DNA of 64,000 nt. Source: Diphasiastrum complanatum. Lineage: Eukaryota; Streptophyta; Lycopodiopsida; Lycopodiales; Lycopodiaceae. Made by a program: the position numbers and the translations under genes. How positions within the stretch are numbered: the first letter of the stretch is position 1; the number at the start of each line of letters is the position of its first letter. Under the pieces are notes generated by a model. That model did no database searches. It had not been told where the DNA came from and saw only the letters and a list, made by a program, of their open reading frames with translations. The DNA lies in NCBI GenBank assembly GCA_029204225.1, contig CM055095.1, forward strand, positions 37,534,597-37,598,596. Reading direction: 5' to 3'. Of the stretch, positions 1 through 10,585 are shown piece after piece.

Positions 1-1384
1 AAGCTGCACAAAGCTAGTCGCAGGGATGACAGAGAAATCCGCTCCTTTTTTAAATGGTTTTACTATATCATCAAAAGATGCCAGCTCCAAGGCTTTCCCT
101 GCTGTTTTGCCCAACCTTGAAATCTCAAAAGTTGCCCAGCAGAGACTTAAGTTTGTATATCCTTCTTGTGTGGTTTCTGCATCATCCTTGTCAAATCCAC
201 AAAATTCAGCATCAGCAACGACTTCTGGTAATCATACTCCACAACGTTCTCCCTCTGCAAATGATGGACACCAATGCCCTTCTTTTGCTCTGACCCTTTA
301 TCCTCTTTTAGAGGAACTGCATTCTTTTTACAGTGAAATGCCAGATATTCAGCATTCAATGAGGTATGCTCAGAAAATGCTTTTTGACATAGAGTCTGGG
401 AGGGAAGTGGATAAGAACGATCTTGCCCAGGCCCAGAAGTTCCGTCTTGCTGTAGAAGGTCTCAGAGTTGCACTCAACTCAGCAGCTAGAAGATCCCTGA
501 AAGAAACTCAATCAAACATAAACGTTGTACAATTTGAGAACCTATCTTATGACGATAAGTGTCACCTAGTTCTAGTGCAAGCTTTGCAGCAGCAACTTAA
601 AAAGTTCACCACTGTAGTTGCTGTCATGGATGCAAGCAGTTTGGCTGGCATTCGTAAATATTGGAACACTGTTGTTACTCCTGAAGTCGCTCTCCTGGCT
701 GAGCAATGCTTTGCATGCAGCGATTTAGATGCAGTTAATGGTGTAGCTTTGGATAGCAAAAAACTAGAAAAGCAATTTGCAATGGTTGGGGCCAGCACAG
801 TCACTGCAATGGGTATTGCTTCTCTTTCTTGGTGGGCTCCTTTTTCCTCTTTCACGAAGATTCTTATCTTGAAAGTTCCTACTGTAGCCAAACTTGGCTT
901 GATGCAGACAAAGAGAAATGCGATGCTTGCGGCATTCAAGGTGATGTATCCTGCAGCAAAAGTTGCAACTCCTGGCAAGCTTTTACTATCACCTGCCTCG
1001 CAGGTATCGATGATGATGAAAACTGCAACTAGTGCTGGAAAGGCTCGAGCTATATCGCACAGTCTTGTCACAACAGCTGAGAGAGCAAGCCTTTCAGCGA
1101 TTCGCACAGCTTTTTATTGCCTCATGAGAAAACATCATGGTAAGTCTACTGGAATTCAACCTTGGTTGATGCTAGGCAGCACCGTTGCGGTTGGTGCAGG
1201 TGTTTTGGCAAATGGAAAGGCAATAGAATCGGCCATAGAAGCTGCCCCGGCTGCATCTGCTGTTGCTCGTCTTGGCCGTGGCTTAGAGAATTTGCAACAT
1301 GCGTTTTTGGCATTGAGCCAGGATGACCAAATGCCAGTCTGGACGAATTTATATAATTCCTTGTATGGCTTATCCAAGCATTAA
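1..1384 (+). CDS. 3' part of an unidentified plant membrane-associated protein gene
   Basis: One open frame runs from the window edge to a TAA at 1382-1384. The first ATG is at 26, but the frame is open back to base 2 without a stop, so the gene or an upstream exon probably begins outside the window. From that ATG the product is 452 residues. The first 80 residues are Ser/Pro/Ala-rich and look disordered. Residues about 84-245 are helical and charged, with the motif YAQKMLFDIESGREVD. Residues about 252-287 are strongly hydrophobic (ending SLSWWAPFSSF and a long Val/Leu/Ile run), and a second hydrophobic stretch near 379-397 is Gly/Val/Ala-rich (WLMLGSTVAVGAGVLANG). This suggests one or two membrane segments late in the protein. 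Codon use is balanced and there is no internal stop over 1.38 kb, unlike the retroelement debris elsewhere. I do not recognise the family and give no function. Confidence 0.8.
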   Translation, partial: SCTKLVAGMTEKSAPFLNGFTISSKDASSKAFPAVLPNLEISKVAQQRLKFVYPSCVVSASSLSNPQNSASATTSGNHTPQRSPSANDGHQCPSFALTLYPLLEELHSFYSEMPDIQHSMRYAQKMLFDIESGREVDKNDLAQAQKFRLAVEGLRVALNSAARRSLKETQSNINVVQFENLSYDDKCHLVLVQALQQQLKKFTTVVAVMDASSLAGIRKYWNTVVTPEVALLAEQCFACSDLDAVNGVALDSKKLEKQFAMVGASTVTAMGIASLSWWAPFSSFTKILILKVPTVAKLGLMQTKRNAMLAAFKVMYPAAKVATPGKLLLSPASQVSMMMKTATSAGKARAISHSLVTTAERASLSAIRTAFYCLMRKHHGKSTGIQPWLMLGSTVAVGAGVLANGKAIESAIEAAPAASAVARLGRGLENLQHAFLALSQDDQMPVWTNLYNSLYGLSKH

Positions 1385-1775
1385 TTTGGGGCTGCTAGAG
1401 ATTTCTATCTAGCCAATCTGGTTTGTGTTCATGGGGGAAAGTCTATTAACTGCATCTGGTTGACATCTACTTGTGTGGATGTGGAAGATTCTCCTCTAAA
1501 TCCTGACCTACACCTTTTCAAGGTGGGAGGACATTTCGAAATGTTTGCCATTTATTGGGTACTGTTTTAATATATCTTTAGCATCATCTCATGACAAGAT
1601 CTTACCGCCTATGAAGCTTCTATGCCACTTTGCAAAAGAGTACCTGGAAGGATGTTGCTTTTGTGATGGCCTTCTTGGACATTTGAGTTTTTGCAAGTAT
1701 TTCAAATGCATCAGTCACGGACATCAACAGCATTCAGTTACGTGATTGTGAAATTTATGCTTTGATCAGAAAAGC

Positions 1776-2370
1776 ATGAGATGTGTCAGAAGCAGTGCAA
1801 GCTTTAAGAAATCAGTGAGTGGTGAAGACCTGCAAGATATGATGAAGTACATGGAGAAGGCCATGTCCAAGCTGCAAACGTGGGCCAAATGACAGCTACA
1901 AGAGTATGACTCATTATTTGCATTACACATGAACTATGAACACCAGAATTTCTATCTGGAGAAAGTCAGACCAGTGTAAGATCTTTCATTCCCTCGATTC
2001 ATTTAGCTACATTGAAGTGATTCACATCTATTAGTCTGCTTGAATGTTCAATTCGTTTCTCAGGCAAGGTCCTCTTTTTCCAGTTTTTTTGGACTATCTT
2101 AATAACTATAGTTGATTCTGTTTTCAGGTCTCTTGGAAGCTCCAATTGCTAGCTTGAGCTTACTGAGGCTAGTCATTCAAAGCGTACAGGAACAATGCTG
2201 AAATTATGAAAATTTTGGTTGAATGGTAAGTTCCTATCTTGATGGAAAGATACATTTCACTGCCTGGATTGCTCGTTCATGTCCTTACTGGTGAATTTCA
2301 GCCACTTGAAGAATTTATGCAGAGTATCTTCAACAAGAACTTCAAAGAGGGTTCAATTCTATGAGAAAAG
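1776..2370 (+). pseudogene. Exon-like debris with an in-frame stop, downstream of the first gene
   Basis: A frame starting at ATG 1776 reads a helical, charged peptide containing SGEDLQDMMKYMEKAM, meets TGA at 1890-1892, and then continues in the same frame with equally protein-like sequence (QLQEYDSLFALHMNYEHQ) to a good donor, GTAAG, at 1976. Further acceptor/donor-like pairs follow: TTTTCAG near 2127, GTAAGT near 2227, and TTTCAG near 2301 followed by a frame reading EEFMQSIFNKNF. It looks like several small exons of a gene on the same strand, broken by at least one stop. It could instead be alternative 3' exons or a transcribed 3' region of the gene ending at 1384. The family is not recognised. 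Confidence 0.3.
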
Positions 2371-2397
2371 ACAAATTGTTCATGCGTGTCGATGGTG

Positions 2398-2450
2398 CAT
2401 GTCGCTATTGGTATAATCAGAGATGGTCCATGTCGCTATTGGTATAATCA
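2398..2450. repeat. Two-copy 31-bp tandem duplication
   Basis: A 22-base word beginning CATGTCGCTATTGG occurs at 2398-2419 and again, unchanged, at 2429-2450. It is a recent short tandem duplication in non-coding DNA. Confidence 0.85.
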
Positions 2451-2677
2451 AATCCTCCATCTTGGAAAAGTGATGCACGAGATCTGTATATTTGGGAAGG
2501 TAAAGGTGTTTTTACTCCTAGTGCATAAGAGTCACCGGCAAATGCACTATCATCTTCTAGTTAAAGCTGAGAATATTTGTCGTCTCAAATTTACAAGAAT
2601 GTTGTCAGGATCCATTTTTTGTTTAGCCCAATGGCACTGGACTGTCTGAATGTTGTTCCATGTTTATTTATTCTCTT

Positions 2678-3215
2678 AGTTAAAAGGAAGGGTCTTTTGA
2701 GTTTATCGTGATTGCTTTCTCCTCTTCCACTTGCTTTTAAGCATATTCAAATACTCAAACAATCCATATCACTGTATTATTGAAAATTTAAATCTGCAGA
2801 GAAAATTTACTACTGATACATGAAGAATTCAGATTTTCTAGTCAGATTTATTTGTTATTATTCTCAAGATTTGCAAACAACACCAGAGATTGTGTTTTTG
2901 GGAGCTGCATAACATAAGAGAGATCAAAGAGTCTCCTGTAGTTTTCTATGTTGTAGCACTTTTGGTGTGATGGGGTAGTGTGCTTGGTTTGGGCTTGCCA
3001 ACCAGGTTATTTTTCCTGCCCATGCATGGGCAAATACTTAGGCCAAAGGCCTGTTTAAGGGGGAAAAAAAAGGATTTCTATGTTGTTGCACGTATATGTT
3101 CTTGCTTAAGTTGAAAAAAGGGTCTCTTTGGTTTTTTGTGATTGATTTGTTCAGAATTGGTTTTACATATATAATTGCTCCAACAATCCGTATATGCTGA
3201 ATCATTGAGAAGTTT
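2678..3215. repeat. Diverged duplicated block interrupted by a short retroposon
   Basis: About 110 bp at 2678-2790 (beginning near TTAGTTAAAAGGAAGGGTC) is similar to 3103-3215 (AAGTTGAAAAAAGGGTC), with many mismatches. Shared words include GTGATTG and CAACAATCC.TAT. The poly-A tailed insertion at 2960-3074 lies between the copies. Nothing else is supported here. Confidence 0.45.
2960..3074 (+). mobile_element. Short SINE-like retroposon with A tail and target-site duplication
   Basis: A 115-bp segment ends in a run of eight A's and is bounded by near-identical 17-bp direct repeats, TTTCTATGTTGTAGCAC at 2943-2959 and TTTCTATGTTGTTGCAC at 3075-3091 (one mismatch). Its head, starting about GGTGTGATGGGGTAGTGTG, could be a decayed tRNA-like A box, but no clear B box is visible. 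A-tail plus long target duplication is the hallmark of L1-type target-primed insertion, so a SINE or other short retroposon is the best reading; a processed transcript fragment is the alternative. Confidence 0.5.
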
Positions 3216-4529
3216 ATAACATTGCCTTTCAGAGTTTTTTGTTATAGTTTCAAGCAATTATAAACCCTAGCCAGTTTTGAGAATGATAATATGGAGCACC
3301 ATGATGGAGAGTACAACAAGGTAGACAATGAGGATGTGGATCATTGTACCTACAAATGACCTTCCTCTAGGAGAGTGGATAGAATGATTCCTTTCTGATT
3401 TTAAAGTACCTTTTCCAACAATGTTGGGGAAAGACGAGAACTTGAAGAGTAAGCAACGAGCAAATAGTCTTCCACACTCTGAAAACCATAGCAAAGTGAA
3501 TTTAAGGTCCTTATGGAGCCGAGGATGACATACATAGCAATAGAACATTGTTGAACTTGGTAAAGGAATCAACACCATTGGCTGGAGGAGGAAAGTATGG
3601 TCACAAGATGAAATTTTGGATACAGAGGAATGCCCAAGTACAATCAGTAGTAGTAAAAGTTAGGTCATCCACTACCCCCATTCGAATATCTCAAATAAGA
3701 GCGTGACTTTAAAAATGCAAATGTTGAAGAAGAAAAGGACAATACACAAACCCATCCCCTCTGGAACATTGAACTTTGAATATAGTTATGTGAAAATGAC
3801 AATGGTTATATATTTTTTGGATTTTGTTTTAGTGGGTTGTTGTGCTATCAAGTCTCATCGTTATATGGTTTGTTTTCCATGACAACAATTATGCACACCA
3901 CAATGATTCATCATAGAATGGAGATGCACAGCAATAGCAATGGCAGAGGTCTCATCTAGAGGATCATCCCTGCTTCTTATTGCTAGCTACCTCCGTGATG
4001 GTCCCTTATCAAGAAGTGATTAGGCAGGGTACGCACAACATCATTGATGTTGCTCATTGCTCAAATAGTGGCTCTTTCCTCTCTCATTAGCTATGAGTGA
4101 TTGGTGATAATAGTCATCTCTTCCCATCTCAGTAGCTGCCTGACAGTCTAGCAGATTCAGTGGAGGGCATCTTGCATAATTCTGCCTTCAACAAGCGCCC
4201 AAATGCCATTCCATGGTGTATTCCATTGCAGGTTGTCGAGGTCCTTAGCAACATGAACTGGAATTCATCCTCTCTCTTAATCTCTCTCATGTACATCATA
4301 GTCGGCTTGCTATCTTCTCCTTCGTAACATTCTTGATAGAGAGAGGGAGAGAAGAAAAATTCTTCCAAAAGGAATCTCGTGAGATATGATCCCCGTAACT
4401 ACTTTAGTGGATTCCACTTTGGAAAGTAGTTAGCTTGTAGCATCTTCCTTCACAACAATGGCTTCGACACTCTTATTATTTTAGCTTAAGAATTAGGGTG
4501 TTTGAACTTTTTGTAAGTTGGATGAGAAG

Positions 4530-5350
4530 TTGATTGATTGAGGTGTGAATACTGAAATGCAAATATTCTGAATAGTACATGAACGTGTATTCTCAAATGT
4601 GATTACTAATTGCGAAATCTGAATAGTGCTCGTGATACTTTGAATATTGATTGTGAAAATAAATATTGATCGTAATACTCTAAATATTGATCGTGATTAT
4701 GCTTTGATCATGACATATTTTTGATAGTGCAATTGTGAATGAAAAATAGCAACTTTTCTGAATACTAAAATTGTAAAAATCAAATTATAAATAATAAATT
4801 GTGATTTTTTAATATCAAGTGTGAATTATATTAATTATATCGACTTATGAAATTATCGAATACTAAATGATGATATTTGGGGTTACTCATGAATATATTA
4901 TGATGAAATTTGTTAATACATTGTAATATTGTGAGTATTTAATTGCACAAATTGTGACTATTTTTGTGAATTTAATTGTGAAATTGAGAACTGTAAAATT
5001 TATCACTATTGTCATTAATTTGTACACAATAGGTTATAATATTCTTTTTTTGTAATTGTGAATGTGCATCATGAAATCGTAAATTCTACCTCGTGAAATT
5101 TACTACTACTTATGTGAACATTAATTTTGAAAATTTTATATTAAGCTATAAAACTACAAATAATTAATAATAAAATCTGTTGTTACTTTTGAAAACTAAT
5201 TGCAATAGTAGTATTCAAAAAATTATTGTGAATCCAGCATTTTGTGATTATGGATTATGAGATTGTGACATGATAAATACTCAAATGTAAACTGTTTTAA
5301 TTATTATTTGTAAAAGTTAGAGAATGACTAAATAATCTTATCCATTGTTA
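4530..5350. repeat. AT-rich block of degenerate short repeats
   Basis: About 800 bp made largely of variants of TATTGATCGTGA, ATTGTGAAT and similar words, very poor in G+C, with no open frame of note. It looks like decayed satellite-like or LTR/UTR sequence. The surrounding DNA at 3.2-4.5 kb and 5.35-5.9 kb shows nothing I can identify. Confidence 0.5.
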
Positions 5351-5879
5351 CTTAATGGTCATTTCTCAAGTCAAAAATTTTCAAATCTCAAAACACCACA
5401 ATAATGGCAAGGCCTTTGTGATGTGCCACAAATTTCTTGATTTTCAAACCAAATATGGACAAATGCTTCACTTTCTCCACACCTTTCACCATATTTATTA
5501 GTGTGAGAGATAACTCTCTCCTCTCTCTAGAATCATATAGCCCTAAAAAAAAAACATGAATCTTAAATTTTCAATTTTGCGCCATATGGACAAATTATAT
5601 CAAATAAAAGTCATTTTGTGGGACTTACGGTCTACTACTTCTAAGACCTGTCTAAACATAATAAATATTGCTATTGTATGTGAGAAGTTTGGTGCACAAT
5701 ATTTACAAGTTCCATTAGGCCTAAAACAGTCAAGTTAGTAGTCGAAAAATTTTCACACTCCCTTTTCAATTATACTTGCTATTTTTACATCATAATTTTT
5801 TTTCTATTTTAAGAATTAGCTCATTTAAAATGTATCTTTCCTCTAAGCATCTATGAATGAAAAATGGAAATCTGTCATG

Positions 5880-6300
5880 ATTGATGTAGAGAATAGTGTT
5901 CATACTGGATGTATCACTATCTCTTATACTAGTTTCATATCAAGATGAAAGTACTAGATGAAGAAGTAATAAAATTATAATGATTGGGTTTCTCCATGCT
6001 TCCACCTCTGATATCTCTGTAAAACAGCTGCAAAGATGTGTGGAATCAAATAGATGAATGAGTGCTTGTTTGCTTCCTTCATATTGCACCTCACTTGGAG
6101 TGTTTGCAACAACTCCATGAATGAGCCTCCATTGCCATCTTGCCATAAGAGATCTTCAAACTTTGGGAACATGTTTGTGAATGAGTGCCATGACGATGCT
6201 TCCTCTACTCCATTTTTATCAGCAAAACCAACAAAGAATACTAGTCCATCTTTAAGATCAAATTGACAAAGAATAATGAAACTAGTTTCATAAAACAATG
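5880..6300 (-). repeat. Dispersed repeat, copy 1 (related to 57.2-57.55 kb)
   Basis: Read on the minus strand, this segment matches 57230-57550 on the plus strand with many substitutions and small indels. Shared stretches include GGCA(T/C)TCATTCAC, GGAGGTTCATTCATGGAG and the ending (TACAGA.ATTCAAAGGTGGA-like, then CATTATAATTTT). A 107-codon frame is open on the minus strand here, but the other copy does not keep it, so coding is doubtful. At the 57-kb copy it lies directly upstream of a polypurine tract and LTR start, which suggests it is internal sequence of an LTR retroelement near the 3' LTR. Confidence 0.45.
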
Positions 6301-6954
6301 CTCAATATGAAATTGCTCATACATGAAATAACATGAGTAAGATAGGATATAAAAACACTTCCTTGGTGTTCCTTTGACCTTCCTCAAACCTTTAACAAAT
6401 TGCCAAAATAGATCATCAATGCTTTGAATTGAACTTTTGGTTCCATCTTGATGCCTTTTTGTAGCTCCAAATTGTCAATTTCCACTTGGTGTTGATGAAG
6501 CAAAAAACGTCCTCATGCTCTTCCAAGTAGTCTTGAAGATAGATCACTTTCACAAATAGAGTGAAACTGAAGGTGATTACAAAGATGGAGTGAGAGACTT
6601 ACATGTTCATGAGGCATGCCAATAATTATACAAGATTCATCCGTAACTTCACATAACTTCCTAGACTCATTAAACATGATTTTTTGATGACTTTCTGTTT
6701 GTGTGAATGTTCCATGTGCGAAAGCTTCATGCAAAAAGGACAATGAAAAAAAAATCCATCGAGTCCTCATCAAGCATAAATAAAGTGTATGGATCACAAG
6801 TATGTTTTCTAGCAATGTTATGGCTAGGCATGCTAAATGGAGTCAAACAATAAAAAATTCAATCTAAATAACAGATTTAAATGCACTTGTCAAGGATATG
6901 CATGTCAAGTGTGAACTAGGAATAGTATGATCGACCTCAAGGACAATTACAATG

Positions 6955-7039
6955 CTTCTTGGTTTCCAAGGGGAGGCTCGAACCTGGGACCAAAGAAACT
7001 TTGGATGCCAAGCTAACCAGTTGAGCCAACCCCGTTGGG
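6955..7039 (-). mobile_element. 85-bp tRNA-derived SINE with perfect 18-bp target duplication
   Basis: On the minus strand this reads like a tRNA gene head: GGTTGGCTCAACTGG (A-box-like) and, 30 bases on, GGTTCGAGCC (a near-perfect B box), with flanking GC-rich arms. It is bounded by the identical 18-mer TCAAGGACAATTACAATG at 6937-6954 and 7040-7057. The whole inserted unit is only 85 bp and ends AAGAAG without a long A tail. This supports retroposition of a tRNA-like RNA, a minimal SINE. A functional tRNA is unlikely because the cloverleaf is not complete by eye. Confidence 0.65.
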
Positions 7040-7239
7040 TCAAGGACAATTACAATGAAGTGATTCAAATTGAAATCATTATTTACCTATGGTTGTTGTA
7101 GAATTAGAGTCATATCATTTAGATTAACTAGTGCTCCAATAACCTTTAACAATTTATCCAAAGCTTTTAGAACTTGAAAGGGTACAGGATCAAAAAATAA
7201 TGATTGAAAGATCATATTTAGTTGACTTGATTGAGTTTA

Positions 7240-7800
7240 AGAGGACATTTGATATACTATTATTCTTGAGAGAGCTTGATAGAAATGTCTTGAGAAAGAA
7301 ACGTACGTCACATTATTGGCCAACTCGTGTTAGTTGATAGCTAACTATTTAAAAAGATCTAGCAAGAGTTGGTTAATGTCTAACCTTGGGCTAACGAAGG
7401 AGATAAAAATATGACAAGAGTTCAGGACTCAAGAATAGTTCTATACGAGAGAGGAAATGCATGAGTAGTTAGTAAACCAGCACACTCTAAGGAACATGTC
7501 ACGGACTAAGGCTATATAAAAGAGTGCTTGGGAATATGTTTTGGCTTGAGCTAGAGGATGGGCCCAAAGATCACTTGGTCCATGTGAAGCATCCCCAAGT
7601 AGTGGAATGGTTAAGGAAATACATAAGCGAATCTTCATAAGGTAACCACACTATTAAGGATGAATGCTCACTTACAACCCATCTAGATGTAATTCATATT
7701 CACCTCTATGCAATGGAGCTATTGATGCCAAATTTAATATTGGATATCCCATACTAGTGACCATCACCCTCAAATCTCATTGGGACCAGTAGAGAATCTT
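7240..7800 (-). repeat. Possible decayed 3' LTR of the adjacent gypsy element
   Basis: This lies just downstream, on the minus strand, of the integrase/chromodomain remnant at 8.06-9.37 kb, where a 3' LTR would be expected. A TATA box (TTTTATATAGCC on the minus strand, plus coordinates about 7510-7522) sits in the middle. I could not find clear LTR ends or a partner LTR. Confidence 0.25.
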
Positions 7801-8059
7801 TTTCCATTGTCTTGGCCATGCATGTAGTACCATCCACCAATATTCAGGTAGACTAGAATGAATGATACTAAGATCCTCCTCCTCCTCCACACACACACAC
7901 AAAATATAGGTAGGTCCCACCCCAAGAACGACCTGCCTAGATCCATGACATGCAACAATTGCACATACTGACACGAGATATTGATAACTCCTAACTCACA
8001 TTGCATGTCCAATACCAAGGCCATAAACTCAAGTTTATCGTTGTGTACAAAGTAAGTAT

Positions 8060-9370
8060 ATATATTTTGTATTCCTTGAAAACTTCCTTCTAAAGAGAGC
8101 AATCTAGGAAACTCAATCTAATATCCTCTTTCTTTTCATAGGAACCGTTTTCATCTGACATACATTTCCATTGAGCCAAATATTGATAAAGCGTCTGGTT
8201 TCTCAGCTGATGTCGTCGTACATTTACGACCTTCTCCTATTTCGAGGGTGCAAAAGATGTCAAATCCTCCAACTAAAGTGGTTTAAGGGTTATTTTTTTT
8301 ATCTAGTCATTCCTTTAAACGACTAACATGGAATGCAATACGAACTCTTGCCCCATGAGAATGATCTAGCTAGTAAATGAACCACTTGCTATTCTTTACA
8401 ATGTAATATGGATTGCTATGTGTTGAAGATAACCTAGAGCATTTCTAATTTTATAGTACCTTAGAATCTTTCTGAATTCGACTATATATCCAATCTTTGA
8501 TCTCAAAATCTCTTGGTGAACAAAGGTGGTTAGCATTGGTTTAGACTCAATCCTAAGTCATTCTTGTGGTTTTCTTACAACTTACAACATTTCTTGCATG
8601 TTACTAGAAATCAACTGCAGTTTGCACTTTGAGACCTTTGAGTCCAATGGATATTGATGAACGTGCCTGAAATCTATACTTCAATATATATGAGCTATAG
8701 TTGGTGAAAATATGCTTCACACTATTGTAAGTGAACTGGGAAGTAGTAATTTCAATATGACTTTCATTAGGAAACCTATGTATTTAGCAAATCTTCCATA
8801 GATTGGTTAGTACATTCAATCTTCCCATATGATTTTGGGCAATCAATAGATGAGAGCACAAAAGTTGTTTTATAGTTTTTCAAACATTGATTGTCAAAAC
8901 CTGCTAGTGAACTTAGAATCAAGATCACCAACACTACGTTCGACAAACCATATAATTTGAACAATTTTTGTGTGAAAAGCTAAGCAAGCTCAAAGCCCTT
9001 GACAATAGTTTTGGTTAGGTCGTCTATTAGCCTATCAACTATTACCCAAAATGCATTGTGACCATTCTCATTCTTAGAAAGTCCAATCACAAATCCATTC
9101 AACTATTACCCAAAATGCATTGTGACCATTCTCATTCTTAGAAAGTCCAATCACAAATCCATTCAACTATTACCCAAAATGCATTGTGACCATTCTCATT
9201 CTTAGAAAGTCCAATCACAAATCCATTCAAATACTTTTCCATTTCTTATTAGAAACTTCCAATGGATGTAATGTGACAATTTAGTAAGTTGGCAATGTTC
9301 ACACCTTTGACCGTATGCCTCCCCATGACCCTTTATCTTTGGCCAATAAAAGTTTTTGTTTGATTAGGTC
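8060..9370 (-). pseudogene. Ty3/gypsy integrase and chromodomain-like remnant
   Basis: Reading the minus strand across several frames from 9.37 kb downward gives the integrase zinc-binding region (FYWPK-like start, then CEHCQLTKLSH), the core opening (NGFVIGLSKNENGHNAFWVIVDRL), a later part like the core's end (KLYGLSN..., CTNQSMEDLLNT) and finally, near 8.1-8.2 kb, YLAQWKCMSDENGSYE, which resembles the chromodomain-like tail of plant chromoviruses or related gypsy elements. Numerous stops and frameshifts make it a fossil. The catalytic residues cannot all be found. The core start is locally triplicated (9036-9227). Confidence 0.7.
9036..9227. repeat. Three perfect 64-bp tandem copies
   Basis: The unit beginning CAACTATTACCCAAAATGCA starts at 9036, 9100 and 9164 and is identical in all three copies. 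It lies inside the gypsy integrase fossil, so the expansion is recent and followed the element's death. There are no spacers, so it is not a CRISPR-like array. Confidence 0.95.
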
Positions 9371-9446
9371 TAGTGTGCTTTATATGTCATGGGGAGGATT
9401 GTACTAAAAACAGACCGATGGTCTTGGCAAGCCAGGAGCCGAGACC

Positions 9447-9540
9447 GACAAATTATTCTAGGAGCAGTCTGACCCAGTGACAAATTATTCTAGGAGCAGT
9501 CTGACCCAGTGACAAATTATTCTAGGAGCAGTCTGACCCA
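9447..9540. repeat. Three 32-bp tandem copies
   Basis: The unit GACAAATTATTCTAGGAGCA, plus 12 further bases, starts at 9447, 9479 and 9511. The third copy differs at its end. It lies in non-coding DNA between the gypsy fossil and the S40 downstream repeats. Confidence 0.9.
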
Positions 9541-9770
9541 CTGCCATTACTTGACGTAATGCACTCTTGTCCATTTTTAAGCTTCCATTATCTCTAAAAT
9601 TCTCAAATGGCAAAAAAATGGAATAAGAGTTCTCAAAAATTGCACGTTGGCAAATGATGGGAAATAATATAAACCCATGATCTGCCACAAAAATAGCAAC
9701 AATCCATTACCTTAGCTTTAAAGGCACCAACTTAAAAAGCTATGTTTCAAATAACCAAAAAGCTGGTAGG

Positions 9771-9772
<2 letters not shown>

Positions 9773-9812
<40 letters not shown>
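9773..9812. repeat. Microsatellite (GT)n(GA)n
   Basis: About twelve GT units pass directly into about eight GA units. Confidence 0.95.
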
Positions 9813-9984
9813 ATCTTAGAAAAACCTCTCTACTCCAAGGCACACATGATCAAGAAAGAGCAATACATATGATAGTAGAATCCCAACTTTTATTTGAATA
9901 AATCCAAGAAGTTGGTTACCACTACCAAAGGAACATCTTGTCCTGTCTGTGACTTGCTTGATTTCCTCCAGACAAACTACATCC

Positions 9985-10440
9985 CCTCCTCTCTAGGATT
10001 GTTAATAACTACATTTACACATGATTCCATGCATGTGCATATCAACAAATAACAATGCTTACGAGATCACCATCAGACAGAGAAACTAGATCCACTCTAG
10101 GAGTGTTAACAACTAGATTAAAAAGCTATCCCAAAAGTGCTGTACATATCAACAAAAATAGAAAATGTTACCCACTTCTGAAATCACCATCAACAAAGAA
10201 ACTACATTCTCCCTAAGATTGTTAATAACTAGATTTGCAAATTTATCCCGAAACTGCTGCACATATCAACAAATGAAAATGCTTATCACCATCTGTAAAA
10301 ACCATCACAGACAGAGAAAGTACATGCCTCTAGGATTTGTAACAGCTAGAGTTGCAGATTATAACATCAACTAGATGTTGAAAATAATCTCACAGGAGCT
10401 GTACATATCAACAAATGAATATGCTTATCCACATCTGGAT
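9985..10440. repeat. Four diverged tandem repeats downstream of the S40 gene
   Basis: A unit of about 107-142 bp is repeated four times. Each copy holds CTAGGATTGTTAATAACTAG-like, CATATCAACAAAT and AATGCTTA..ATCACCATC words; CATATCAACAA occurs at about 10038, 10145, 10262 and 10404. The block lies just 3' of the S40 coding region and may enter its 3' UTR. Confidence 0.75.
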
Positions 10441-10585
10441 TCACCTTTAAACATACAGTCGAAAAAATTATTTCAGGAAAGATGAGTGTATGTACAATTG
10501 GTTGTAAGCTTTGTGGCTTACACAACAGATGAAAGCAGAAACAGTTCTCCATGCCAGGGCAGGCAGATAGACGGGCATCGGCTCC

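Noticed and set aside
562..1107. 181-codon minus-strand frame opposite the first gene
   Set aside because: It is the antisense shadow of a well-supported plus-strand coding region and has no recognisable features.
6955..7039. Functional tRNA gene on the minus strand
   Set aside because: A- and B-box-like words are present, but the acceptor and anticodon stems do not form a full cloverleaf by eye, and the unit is flanked by target-site duplications as in a SINE.
7240..8050. Minus-strand frames of 65-110 codons as genes
   Set aside because: They lie in probable LTR/3' sequence of a dead gypsy element and show no domain.
9036..9227. CRISPR-like array
   Set aside because: The 64-bp units are directly adjacent with no unique spacers, and the context is a plant retroelement.
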